A stretch of DNA of 64,000 nt, taken from Paraburkholderia edwinii (lineage in GTDB: Bacteria; Pseudomonadota; Gammaproteobacteria; Burkholderiales; Burkholderiaceae). The position numbers and the translations under genes were made by a program. The stretch spans positions 1,240,001 to 1,304,000 of the forward strand of contig NZ_CP080095.1 in assembly GCF_019428685.1 (NCBI RefSeq), read 5' to 3'. A model generated the notes under the pieces. That model did not search any database, had not been told where the DNA came from, and saw nothing but the letters and a program-made list of their open reading frames with translations. Numbering within the stretch: the first letter of the stretch is position 1; the number at the start of each line of letters is the position of its first letter. Shown here one piece after another: positions 45,302 through 53,735 of this stretch.

Positions 45302-47510
45302 TGCTGTCTCCCATCGTAACGGGCAGGGTAAATTGCAGCACGGCGCCGCCTTCGGGCGGCGACTCAGCCCAGATGCGACCGCCGTGCGCTTCGACGATAG
45401 AACGGCAGATCGACAGTCCGATGCCCATGCCCTCGGACTTGGTCGTGAAAAATGCTTCGAAGAGCTGCTCGGCGTGTTCGGCGCTGATGCCGGTGCCGGA
45501 GTCCTTGACGATCACATGCGCATGCTGCGAATCGGCCATGCGCGTTGCGACCCACATCCGTTTTGCGCGGCCGGTGACCGAGGCCATCGCCTGCGCGCCG
45601 TTCATGATGAGGTTGATCAATACTTGTTGCAACTGTATCCGGTCGCCGTCGATCTGCGGCGAGGGCGTGACATAGGCGATTTCGAGCTCGACGCGATGAT
45701 CGTGCAGCTCGTGCAATACGAGCTCGATCGATTCATCGACTAGCGCATTGAGGTCAAGCGCCGCATGCGTGGGGCCGCGCTTTTGTGCCATCGAGCGGAT
45801 CCGCCAGACGATGTCGCTCGCGCGCTTTGCGCTGCGAATCGCCTTGTCGATCGCTTCGCGCGCTTCGGCCAGATCGGGCTCGGCGCGGTCGAGCCAGCGC
45901 AGCGCCGCATGACCGCAGGTGACGATCGCCGCGATCGGCTGGCTGACCTCATGTGCGATCGACGCGGTCAGTTCGCCGAGCATGGTGACGCGCGTTACGT
46001 GTGCGAGTTCGGTCATCGAGCGCGTGAGCGCCTCTTCGGTCTGTTTGGCTGCGGTCACATCCATCAAGGCTCCGACATACTCGAAGCGCCCGGACTGGCG
46101 AGCGCTCAAGTGAGCGACAAAATGCACGTGTTTGACGGACCTGTCCGGCATGAGGAGCCGGTGCTCGATATCGATGAACGGCGCTTCGGCGAGTACCTGC
46201 CGGTAGCTCTGGCGCACGAGCGCGACGTCTTCGGGATGCGTGCGCGCGAGGATCAGATCCATTCCCGGAACGACGTTGGCAGCATAGCCGAAAATGCGAA
46301 AAGCCTCTTGCGACCAGAGCATTTCACCATCCGGAAGTTTCATCGCGATGCTGCCCGTGTGCGAGAGCCGCTGGCCTTCGGCAAGAAAGGCTTCGCTGCG
46401 CTCGAGCGCTTCTTCCGCGCTTTTGCGTTCCTCGATATCGGTATTGATGCCATACCAGCGCACGATTTGGCCGGCCGTATCGAAGAGCGGCTCCGCGCAA
46501 ATATGCATCCATCGATAGAGCCCGTCCTTGCGGCGCAGCCGCGCGGTGCCTTCGAACGACGAGCCGGTCGCGACGGCGGTGCGCCAGTCATTTTCGAGTC
46601 CCGGCAGGTCATTCGGATGAACCAGCCTGCGCCATAATCCGGGGTGGTTCTGGGTTGGATTGACGCGCTCGATGTCGAATGCCTCCCAGCGTCGATTGAC
46701 GGGTTCGATCTCGCCATCGTGCGTCGACGCCCAGATCATCCCCGGAATCGCTTCGAGCATCGCGCTCATTTCGTCCTGTTTGCGCTGCAATTCCGCCTGC
46801 AGGTGTTTGCGGCAGGTGATGTCGTTATCGGTAGCGAGCACGGCGCGCGGCTTGCCGCGTTCGTCGCGCAACAGCGCAAGCCGGCTGGCGATGATCACGA
46901 CGCGGCCGTCGTCGCGCGTGCGTTCGAGTTCGCCGTCCCAACGGCCTTCCCGTAGCAGCGCCGCGCGCGCCTCGGCTGCCTCGGCTGCATCGGGAAAGCG
47001 CGTTTGCGTGAGTTCGTGAATCGGCTGCGACAGCGCGCGATGCGCGGGATATCCGTAGAGCTTTTCCGCGCCCTGATTCCAGAACGCGATGCGGTCTTTC
47101 ATGTCGTAGACGACGATCGCGTCGTGCGTGAGGTTCAGCAGATGAATCTGCTCGATCAGACGCGCGGTGCTCGTCTGATGGCGCACGGCGATGAGCGACG
47201 TGACCGCGATCGCGACGAGGCTCATCGCGCCGCGTCCGCCGGCATCGCCCGCGATGCAGTCCGTATGCGACAGGGCGAGCGCGATCAGCGTCAGCGTGGA
47301 ACAGGTCCAGGCGGCGATGATCGTCGCGCGCCGCGAGCCGCTCATCGCGACGAGCAGGACCACGACGACATACAGAACGGCAACCGCGATATGAAGCGGC
47401 GTCAGCAGGTCGGCGAAAAACACAGCGGACGCAAGCGCCGCGGCGAGCATCCGGAGCGCGCGAGCGTCAGGGCGGCGCACCTGTTCAAATGTGCGTCTGT
47501 GCAATTTCAC
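45291..47510 (-). CDS. Membrane PAS-domain sensor histidine kinase
   Basis: Sensor partner of the FixJ-type regulator. It has about three N-terminal membrane helices (MLAAALASAVFFADLL; VAVLYVVVVLLVAMSG; AMSLVAIAVTSLIAVRH). Three PAS/PAC units follow: LTHDAIVVYDMKDRIAFWNQ, then PGMIWASTHDGEIEPVN, then one around MLWSQEAFRIFGYAANVVPG. The HisKA domain has phospho-His in ELTASIAHEVSQPIAAI and the ATPase domain has NLIMNGAQAM, KDSGTGIS and GMGIGLSICRSIVEAHGG. The N-terminus is uncertain: GTG 47510, GTG 47480 and ATG 47450 are all possible and none has a good ribosome-binding site. I take 47510 to include the basic segment before helix 1. The signal is unknown. Confidence 0.88.
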   Translation of the reverse strand: MKLHRRTFEQVRRPDARALRMLAAALASAVFFADLLTPLHIAVAVLYVVVVLLVAMSGSRRATIIAAWTCSTLTLIALALSHTDCIAGDAGGRGAMSLVAIAVTSLIAVRHQTSTARLIEQIHLLNLTHDAIVVYDMKDRIAFWNQGAEKLYGYPAHRALSQPIHELTQTRFPDAAEAAEARAALLREGRWDGELERTRDDGRVVIIASRLALLRDERGKPRAVLATDNDITCRKHLQAELQRKQDEMSAMLEAIPGMIWASTHDGEIEPVNRRWEAFDIERVNPTQNHPGLWRRLVHPNDLPGLENDWRTAVATGSSFEGTARLRRKDGLYRWMHICAEPLFDTAGQIVRWYGINTDIEERKSAEEALERSEAFLAEGQRLSHTGSIAMKLPDGEMLWSQEAFRIFGYAANVVPGMDLILARTHPEDVALVRQSYRQVLAEAPFIDIEHRLLMPDRSVKHVHFVAHLSARQSGRFEYVGALMDVTAAKQTEEALTRSMTELAHVTRVTMLGELTASIAHEVSQPIAAIVTCGHAALRWLDRAEPDLAEAREAIDKAIRSAKRASDIVWRIRSMAQKRGPTHAALDLNALVDESIELVLHELHDHRVELEIAYVTPSPQIDGDRIQLQQVLINLIMNGAQAMASVTGRAKRMWVATRMADSQHAHVIVKDSGTGISAEHAEQLFEAFFTTKSEGMGIGLSICRSIVEAHGGRIWAESPPEGGAVLQFTLPVTMGDSNEQ

Positions 47511-48557
47511 GGCAACTGGGAGAGCGCACCGTGACTGTGCTGGAGGCACCGACACGATGTGACAGAAGATCGATCTGTTCGGAGCGGATACGTTGCCGCC
47601 AGGAACGGCATCGCTTTCCGCCAAAAGCGCGATATATAGCACGGCCGTGAAGTCGCCGAAAAGTCGAACAGTGCGCAGTGTGGCGCGGCGGCATGAAGAA
47701 TGCCCGCAGTCGCCGGTCCTTCGGGCAGGCCGGCATGGCGCGCTGGCACGCCGTATGGCCGGATAAACACACATCAATCGTGACGGACACGCGCGAGTGG
47801 CGCGGCCGCTGGTGAGCGCCGGCATCGGCCGCCACTCAATCCATGCGCGACGCGAGTCGCGGCACGAAGCGAACAGATAGCGGTACGAAATCTCGCGCCC
47901 GATGCAGCATGCGGCCATGCCACTCCTCGCGCATAGCCCGGTGCGAGCGATGGCGACCCGATGCGCGGCCCGATGGACTTGTTTCCAGTTGCCCTTTCCT
48001 CTTGACGCCGAAGAGCGCGCTTCAGCGATGCGCGTTTTATTTTGTTTACCGCGGTGCGGCCGCAGTGCCGACCGCTGCGCTGTCGATACATGGCGCTGCC
48101 GGCGTGCATTTTCCGGCGATGCGTTGTTCGCAGGTCACAGCGACCAGGCACAGCGACCAGGCCCGGCGACCAGGCCCGGCGATACCGGTTGGTACCCACC
48201 GGCATCGAGTGTAGTCATTGGGTATGCGCCGTCGTTTAGCGGCGTTCGCGATTTGTCGAAATCGCACGATACGAGCACACGGCATGCCCGTTCACACGAG
48301 ATAACCGCACCCAACTGCTGGTGTGAACTGCCGTTTGGGCGATCAGCCGGCAGCGCATGCGAAGCGGCTTCGCGCGAGCCGTGCGTGCGCAAACACCACA
48401 TCGGGCTCGGCCGGACGTGCATATTTGAATCGACACGTGCTGTTCGGCAAAGGCTGGGCCCGCGAGCGCCGGTACTCTCGCCGCAATGACGACGCATTGA
48501 ACGTATTTGGGGTTGAATCTTTCCGAATTGTCCCGAATTGATTTCCGAGGAGCTTGC
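47511..48557. other. 1-kb region without a convincing gene; short tandem repeats
   Basis: Open frames here lack ribosome-binding sites and protein-like patterns. At 48136-48186 a 13-bp unit (variants of CCCGGCGACCAGG) recurs about four times. It is followed at 48184-48201 by an imperfect 18-bp palindrome CCGGTTGGTACCCACCGG. Composition is slightly lower in GC than the coding flanks. It may hold promoters for the sensor kinase and the H-NS-like gene. Confidence 0.5.
48136..48186. repeat. Tandem 13-bp repeat in the intergenic region
   Basis: Units at 48138-48148 (partial), 48149-48161, 48162-48174 and 48175-48186, all variants of CMCRGCGACCAGG. No coding function seen. Confidence 0.8.
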
Positions 48558-48821
48558 ATGACCCGCGCAGCACCCCAACCTCTCGAAGGCGAAGCGCGCG
48601 AACGCATGATTCGCTGGATTTTGCGACGCATGAAGGAATGCTGCATCACGTTTGACGCGCTCGAGCAGGCGCTTGACGACGAAGTGCGCGAACGCGAGGC
48701 GATTCGCTACCGTGACGCATACGGCAATACATGGACGGGTGCGGGCGACATGCCGACATGGTTGCGGCGCGCGGTGGCCGCCGGGCAGAGTATCGAGCAT
48801 TTCCAGACGCACGGTCTGTAG
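48558..48821 (+). CDS. H-NS-family mini-protein
   Basis: An 87-residue nucleoid-type protein. The first 50 residues are helical and charged (GEARERMIRWILRRMKECC; ALEQALDDEVREREAIR). They lead into an H-NS C-terminal DNA-binding module, YRDAYGNTWTGAGDMPTWLR near residue 51. In classical H-NS proteins the loop reads GRGR or QGR; here it is GAGD, so minor-groove binding may be weaker or altered. The oligomerisation region is also shorter than in H-NS (137 residues). GAGGAG at 48546-48551 sets the ATG. It is alone in its transcription unit after a 1-kb gap. Confidence 0.8.
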   Translation: MTRAAPQPLEGEARERMIRWILRRMKECCITFDALEQALDDEVREREAIRYRDAYGNTWTGAGDMPTWLRRAVAAGQSIEHFQTHGL

Positions 48822-49086
48822 TGTTTTGATCCACCGTCATAGGTCGCGCCGCGGGTATGCGGGCATCTGATTCCGTACGTTGATTGCCGTGATCGACAAT
48901 TGCGCGTACACACAGTACGCAAATCGGATTAGACGATTAAACCTGCAGATGAGTTGAGCAAACCAACAGTGGCTCGTGTCAATCCTTTGTAGGGCTAGTT
49001 GGACGGGGTCCGTTCGGATACCTTTGAGTGAGCGCGGGAAACTGCTATTCCCGCATCGCATGACACTCTCTTCGTGCAGGCCGCTC

Positions 49087-50046
49087 ATGATTGCCTTGTC
49101 GACTAATCCAACTGAAATCGCCACGGACGCCGTGCGCAGAAAAAACGGCAACCCGATCCATTCCGAGCATCACTGGCGTTACCCCGTCGTCGACGAAGCG
49201 CGCGATTCGCTTCCGTATGGGGAAATGATGGTCGCGCGCTGGACGCGCAATGACGCCGGTTCCTTCGAGGCGTCTCACCAGGGGCACGCGGGTTACCACT
49301 GCATCGGACTGAACCTCAAATGCACGACGCTCAATTTCGAACATGCGGGGCGCACCATCGTGTCGGGCCGTGTGACGGCGGGCGCCGTGCAGGTGACCGC
49401 GCCGGCGGTGCCGGTCAGCGTGCGCTTCGAGTCGCCCGGCGACGTGCTGCACCTGTTCGTGTCGCAACAGGCGCTCGCTGAATGTTTCGAAGACCTGTTC
49501 GGCCATGCGCACGCTGGAGACATCGTGCTCGCCGATCCGCGCATTCTGCGCGACCCGACGCTCGAGCGGCTCGCGCAGGCGCTGGCGGTTTCGCATTCGA
49601 CCGACGCGGCCTCGGGCAAGCTGTTCACCGACAGCGTGTGCCTCGCGATCGTGTCGCGGCTCGTGTCGCGCTATTTCACCGCGGCCGCGCGGCAAACGCG
49701 CGAAGCGGCCGCGCTGCCGCAGTGGCGCATGCGCCGCACCATCGAATTTATCGAGGCGCATTTGTCCGACTCGATCGGCCTGGCCGAAATGGCGCAAAGC
49801 GCGGGGCTCACGCGCATGCACTTTGCCGCCCAATTTCGCCGCGCGACCGGCCTGCGCCCTCACGAATACCTGCTGCGCCGGCGGATCGAGCACGCACAAC
49901 AATTGTTGACGCGCTCGAAGCACAGCATGCTGGATGTTGCATTGAGCTGCGGGTTCCGCTCGCAGTCGCATTTCACCGCAGTCTTCAAACGGTTCGTCGG
50001 CGATACGCCGTATTGCTGGAAGGTCAAGACGAACGTCAGTCAGTGA
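49087..50046 (+). CDS. AraC-family transcriptional regulator
   Basis: A 319-residue regulator with an N-terminal domain of unknown ligand (YHCIGLNLKCTTLNFEHAGR near residue 70) and a C-terminal AraC DNA-binding domain with two helix-turn-helix motifs (SIGLAEMAQSAGLTRMHFAA near 235 and SMLDVALSCGFRSQSHFTAV near 281). The ATG at 49087 is taken; the frame is open to 48976. A 66-residue protein follows 47 bp downstream and may be cotranscribed. The 48822-49086 gap before it shows no gene and no clear operator. Confidence 0.88.
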   Translation: MIALSTNPTEIATDAVRRKNGNPIHSEHHWRYPVVDEARDSLPYGEMMVARWTRNDAGSFEASHQGHAGYHCIGLNLKCTTLNFEHAGRTIVSGRVTAGAVQVTAPAVPVSVRFESPGDVLHLFVSQQALAECFEDLFGHAHAGDIVLADPRILRDPTLERLAQALAVSHSTDAASGKLFTDSVCLAIVSRLVSRYFTAAARQTREAAALPQWRMRRTIEFIEAHLSDSIGLAEMAQSAGLTRMHFAAQFRRATGLRPHEYLLRRRIEHAQQLLTRSKHSMLDVALSCGFRSQSHFTAVFKRFVGDTPYCWKVKTNVSQ

Positions 50047-50093
50047 ACCGGCGGCCTCGGGCCGCCGCGAAAAGAGTCACGGAGATAAGAACG

Positions 50094-50294
50094 ATGAGCA
50101 AACCTGTACCCGCGCGCGGCGCCGAAGCTTTATTCGCCGCGGCGCGGCAGACGGCGTCGCCGCCGATTATCTATAGCAAACCCGTTGCGCCCGAGCTTCC
50201 CCAGCCGTACACCTTGCCGCCGGGCGTGGCGGCGCGCCGGCATGCGCAGATCCTGAACTGCTGTGTCGTCAACGGACGGCGCAAACCGGAATGA
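50094..50294 (+). CDS. Small unknown protein downstream of the AraC regulator
   Basis: A 66-residue protein with no recognised domain, rich in Pro and Ala (PPIIYSKPVAPELPQPYTLP) and probably unstructured. It ends in CCVVNGRRKPE. The ribosome-binding site CGGAGATAAG at 50079-50088 and the 47-bp spacing to the regulator support translation in the same operon. Function unknown. Confidence 0.6.
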   Translation: MSKPVPARGAEALFAAARQTASPPIIYSKPVAPELPQPYTLPPGVAARRHAQILNCCVVNGRRKPE

Positions 50295-50386
50295 GCGGAT
50301 CAGGCAAAACGCGCGGAATAAACGAAATCAGTGAAACAGGCGAATCAAGCGGATTGAGCGGCACTTCCTTGACGACGAGGTGATTC

Positions 50387-50842
50387 ATGCTGGCCAAGAT
50401 GATGAATGCGTGCGACCCGTGGCGACAGACCATCGGTTTGCTCTCTTTGATGTCGGGTCGCACGGACCCAGCGGTGACAAGGCTCGCGGCGCTGCACGTG
50501 CAGTTCGAACGGAGGAATTGCCCGCTGCCGATCGCGGGCGAGCGCTTCGATGCGCAGGTGGCGCTGATCGAGCGGCCGACGTCGGCGACCGCGACCATCG
50601 CATGGCGCGATGCGACGCACTGCTCGTATGGCGATCAGCTATGGCATGCGGCGCGTGCGCGGGTGAATGGGGTGTGTGCGATGAGCGGACTCGCGATCCA
50701 TGTCGGCGACGCGGTGTTCAAGCCGCGCCGCGGCCGGCCCGCACCGCTCAATGCGAGCGCGATGATTCTTGCCACGGTGCTCAACGATGCGGCCAACGTC
50801 GGCGCGCAGGCGCGCTTTCCGGCAACGCCGGCGGCTGCATGA
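50387..50842 (+). CDS. DUF3331-domain protein
   Basis: A 151-residue protein whose C-terminal half matches the DUF3331 pattern known from Burkholderia-group proteins: SATATIAWRDATHCSYGDQL near residue 66, ARVNGVCAMSGLAIHVGDAV near 91 with two cysteines, FKPRRGRPAPLNASAMILA. The GxCAxSG...GDxVF arrangement suggests a small metal- or nucleic-acid-binding fold, but the role is unknown. The ATG at 50387 is used; a polar 40-residue N-terminus precedes the domain. It lies tail to tail with the homocysteine methyltransferase. Confidence 0.72.
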   Translation: MLAKMMNACDPWRQTIGLLSLMSGRTDPAVTRLAALHVQFERRNCPLPIAGERFDAQVALIERPTSATATIAWRDATHCSYGDQLWHAARARVNGVCAMSGLAIHVGDAVFKPRRGRPAPLNASAMILATVLNDAANVGAQARFPATPAAA

Positions 50843-50883
50843 GCGGTGCGGCGCGAGCGGCCGCATGAGCGCCTGATGAGCGC

Positions 50884-51843
50884 CTAATGGGCGGCCGGTA
50901 CCGCTCCCTTCAGCGCGCGGCAGATCTGTTCGACATGGCGATCGTCGGTGCCGCAACAGCCGCCTGCCACGTTCATCCGTTGCAGGAAGCGCCGTAGCGC
51001 AGCGTACTGCGCGCCGAGTTCGGCAGGGTCGCCGTCGTCGAGTTCGGTGGCTTCGTCGAGTTCCGCGTGGCTGCGCCGTGAGGCATTCGCGCGCACGCCG
51101 CGAATCCGCTGCAGCCAGCTTCCACCTTGCCGCAGCGTCGTCTCGAAGTGCGCCGGGTGCGCGCAATTGATCAGGTAGTACACGGGGTAGCCGTCCGATT
51201 CGCCATCGGTGCGTTCGATCGCGTCTTCGAGCGTGTCGCCCGACGGCAGCCGGCCATCGGTTTCGACCGTAAACGCTATCGCGACCGGCAGCTCGCATGC
51301 TTTCGCGGCGAGCGCGATGCCGAGCGCTTCGTCGATGTAGTTCATCGTGAATGCGCCGGCCATGTCCGCCTCGCTGGCGGCGAAGGCTTCGAGTTGCGGC
51401 CGGTGATACGCAGCCGCATCGATGGCGCTCATTCGCGTGTCGACGCGGTAACCGTCGCCGCGCGGACCGAGATTTCCGCTGATCACGATCGGTACGTCGC
51501 GTGTTTGCCACGCCGCGCGCACGCGCAGCAGAAGATCGACGGCTTTGCGATTCACAGCGGCGAGCGCGGCCGCGTCGTAGCCGAGCCGTTGGCCCCAGTC
51601 GGGGTTCGCGCGCCATGTCGGCGTTTCGAGCACGATGCCGACGCCTTCGTCGCGCGCGAGTGCGGCATAGCGCACGAAGTAGCGCTCAAGCGTCGCGGTG
51701 CCGGCATTGTCCTTGAGCAGATCGAAGGCGGCGAAGCACGGCAGATCGATCTGGTCGTGGAAGATCAGCGTCGTTTCGAGGCCGCCGTCGGCGATAAAGA
51801 GCCGGTCGCCGAGCTGCGGCAGCCGGGTGCGGTAGAGGCTCAT
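50884..51843 (-). CDS. mmuM: Homocysteine S-methyltransferase family protein
   Basis: Predicted zinc enzyme moving a methyl group from S-methylmethionine or a related donor to homocysteine. The 319-residue TIM-barrel protein begins LYRTRLPQLGDRLFIADGGL (substrate loop DGGLET), and has YYLINCAHPAHFETTL near residue 220 with the first zinc cysteine, then RANASRRSHAELDEATELDD and the C-terminal GGCCGTDDRHV with the cysteine pair. All three zinc cysteines are present. The ATG at 51843 is preferred to 51924 because similarity begins there. The gene is alone. Donor specificity is not readable; a selenocysteine or betaine-type function is less likely. Confidence 0.87.
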   Translation of the reverse strand: MSLYRTRLPQLGDRLFIADGGLETTLIFHDQIDLPCFAAFDLLKDNAGTATLERYFVRYAALARDEGVGIVLETPTWRANPDWGQRLGYDAAALAAVNRKAVDLLLRVRAAWQTRDVPIVISGNLGPRGDGYRVDTRMSAIDAAAYHRPQLEAFAASEADMAGAFTMNYIDEALGIALAAKACELPVAIAFTVETDGRLPSGDTLEDAIERTDGESDGYPVYYLINCAHPAHFETTLRQGGSWLQRIRGVRANASRRSHAELDEATELDDGDPAELGAQYAALRRFLQRMNVAGGCCGTDDRHVEQICRALKGAVPAAH

Positions 51844-52040
51844 CGCGTACTCCTGTGCGAAAGCGCGCGGACGATGAACGCGCGCGAACAGCACAGGCGT
51901 TCGCCTCTGCGAGCAGGTCTGCATGCCTTACGAAAAGCTTTCGAAACGAGTGTAGGCGTAAAGGCGCAGCGCGGCGCGCTTTTTACTTTTGTTCGCCGCC
52001 TGCTGATGAAGCCGCTTTTAAACGCCGCTGAAAAGACAAA

Positions 52041-52069
52041 CGCCGACGCTTTGCAAGAAAGCGCCGGCG
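52041..52069 (-). terminator. Terminator of the cytochrome c peroxidase gene
   Basis: Arms 52041-52052 and 52058-52069 form a 12-bp stem with one G-U pair; on the minus strand a T-rich run (TTTGTCTTTT) follows. It is 48 bp beyond the peroxidase stop. Confidence 0.7.
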
Positions 52070-52116
52070 CTTCGGTGCGGCCCTGGCCGCCGCGACAGAT
52101 TAACGGACTGCGCGGA

Positions 52117-53559
52117 TCAGTTGCCCGCAGGCTTATATCCGTCGGTCAGCGTATTCATGAACGCGATGATGTCCTGAATCTCGTCGTCGGTCATGGCCGG
52201 CTTGTCGCCGGGCTTGCGGTCGAACGGCGCGTCGGCGACGTCGATATTCGCCTGATATTTCGCCGGCAGATCGTCGTACTTCTCTACCTTGCCCGACGCA
52301 TCTTTCGGATAGATCTTGTCGGGGTTCGTGTTGCGCAGGTTATAGAAGTCCATCACATGCTTGAGGTCGTGATAGACGCCATTGTGGAAGAACACATGGC
52401 GCGTCGCCGCGTTGCGCAGCGTCGGCGTGAGGAACATGCCGCAGTACTGCGTGAGGTCCTTCACGTCGTCGCGGAAGGGTCCGCACACACCCATGTCGTA
52501 GAACTTCGGATCCTTATTGATCGCGAGGTTGTGATTGCGCGGCACGCCGAGCGCCTCATATTGCGTATCGGTGAAGAGCGGCGGCAGGCCGTCCGGCGTC
52601 GGCTTGCTCAGGTGGCAGGCCGCGCAGTCCGCCTTCTCCGGATCGTTGAACAGACGCATGCCGTGCAGTTCCGCCTGCGTGAGGCGCGCCTTGCCTTGCA
52701 GCCAGTAATCGTACTTGCTCGTGAACTGGTGGAAGGAAGGGTCTTCAAGCTGATAGCGGCCCACGGCGAACATCGCTTCGTCGACGAGCAAGTCCGGCCG
52801 GTTGGCGATCGAGTCGCCGAACAGCTTCTTGAACTGGTCGAGGTACTTCGCACCGACCAGCTTGTGCGCGACGTCGGCAACGCTCGTATTGGCCATTTCG
52901 ACCGGGTTCAGCATCGGCCCGATGGCCTGGTCCTGCAGCGTGCTCGCACGGCCGTCCCAGAAGAGGCCGCCTTGCGGCACCATCGCGGGCGCGGCCGGTG
53001 CAACGCCGGCCGTCTTCACGGCGCGCTGCACGCTCGCCGCGCTGGCCGCGAGCTGCTGGAGGCTAACCGGCGCCGCATCCATGTCGTTCTGGTCGGGACC
53101 GATGCTGAACGGCGCCTGTCGGTACAGATACGTAAGCGACGGCGGCGGCCGGTAACCGGCGTCGGTCATATGCGGTCCGCCGAGCTGCACTTCGAGATTG
53201 TTTGCCGGGCCATACGCGTGCTCGGGGCTATGGCACGACGCGCACGACTGCTTGCCCGACGCGGACAGGGAGGTGTCGAAAAAGATTTGCCGGCCCAGTT
53301 GGGCGACGGCGCTCAGCGGCTGCTGCGGCGGCAAGACCAGGTGGACCGGTTGCGGGTTCGCGCCGGTGATGTCTTCGACGATCGTGCCGATCGCAAGCGG
53401 CATCCGCTCCGGATAGATCGCGGCGTAAGCGGCAAGGGCGGTGCATCCGGCCGCGACGACGGCCGCCGTCCAGCCCACGACGTGCCTGAGTGATCGTTTG
53501 GTGGCGCCGGGGTTGTCGGCAGACACGGTGGGCGGCAGGGTGTTCGGACGAAGACTCAT
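52117..53559 (-). CDS. Di-heme cytochrome c peroxidase (CcpA/MauG family)
   Basis: Predicted periplasmic, membrane-anchored peroxidase reducing hydrogen peroxide with electrons from small cytochromes. The 480-residue protein has an N-terminal anchor (VVGWTAAVVAAGCTALAAYA near residue 28). The peroxidatic heme is in SCASCHSPEHAYG near 105 and the electron-transfer heme in DCAACHLSKPTPDG near 312, with GLFWDGRASTLQDQA near 197 and TPTLRNAATRHVFFHNGVY near 380. Longer than classical CcpA (about 340), it resembles MauG-like homologues of other Burkholderiaceae. Its terminator follows. The gene lies downstream of, and is separated by a terminator from, the phosphoesterase. Confidence 0.9.
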   Translation of the reverse strand: MSLRPNTLPPTVSADNPGATKRSLRHVVGWTAAVVAAGCTALAAYAAIYPERMPLAIGTIVEDITGANPQPVHLVLPPQQPLSAVAQLGRQIFFDTSLSASGKQSCASCHSPEHAYGPANNLEVQLGGPHMTDAGYRPPPSLTYLYRQAPFSIGPDQNDMDAAPVSLQQLAASAASVQRAVKTAGVAPAAPAMVPQGGLFWDGRASTLQDQAIGPMLNPVEMANTSVADVAHKLVGAKYLDQFKKLFGDSIANRPDLLVDEAMFAVGRYQLEDPSFHQFTSKYDYWLQGKARLTQAELHGMRLFNDPEKADCAACHLSKPTPDGLPPLFTDTQYEALGVPRNHNLAINKDPKFYDMGVCGPFRDDVKDLTQYCGMFLTPTLRNAATRHVFFHNGVYHDLKHVMDFYNLRNTNPDKIYPKDASGKVEKYDDLPAKYQANIDVADAPFDRKPGDKPAMTDDEIQDIIAFMNTLTDGYKPAGN

Positions 53560-53586
53560 GGCGATGATGGCAACGGGGGATAAAGC

Positions 53587-53629
53587 AAAAAAAATGTCGA
53601 GCCAGCACCCTCTGGGCAGTGGCTCGACA
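53587..53629 (-). terminator. Strong terminator after the phosphoesterase gene
   Basis: TGTCGAGCCA at 53595-53604 pairs perfectly with TGGCTCGACA at 53620-53629; on the minus strand eight T residues follow (53594-53587). The 53630-53735 spacer holds nothing else. Confidence 0.9.
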
Positions 53630-53735
53630 CGAATTACGACTTGCGACGCGTCCCGCTACGCGGCGCCGTGTACACGGCGACCACCGGTGCGCGGCACCGC
53701 GCAGGACAGGAAGCGTCTTTCATGCACACTACCGA

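Noticed and set aside
48135..48812. Minus-strand frame of 225 codons over the H-NS-like gene
   Set aside because: No ribosome-binding site or domain; the plus strand carries GAGGAG and a recognisable H-NS module.
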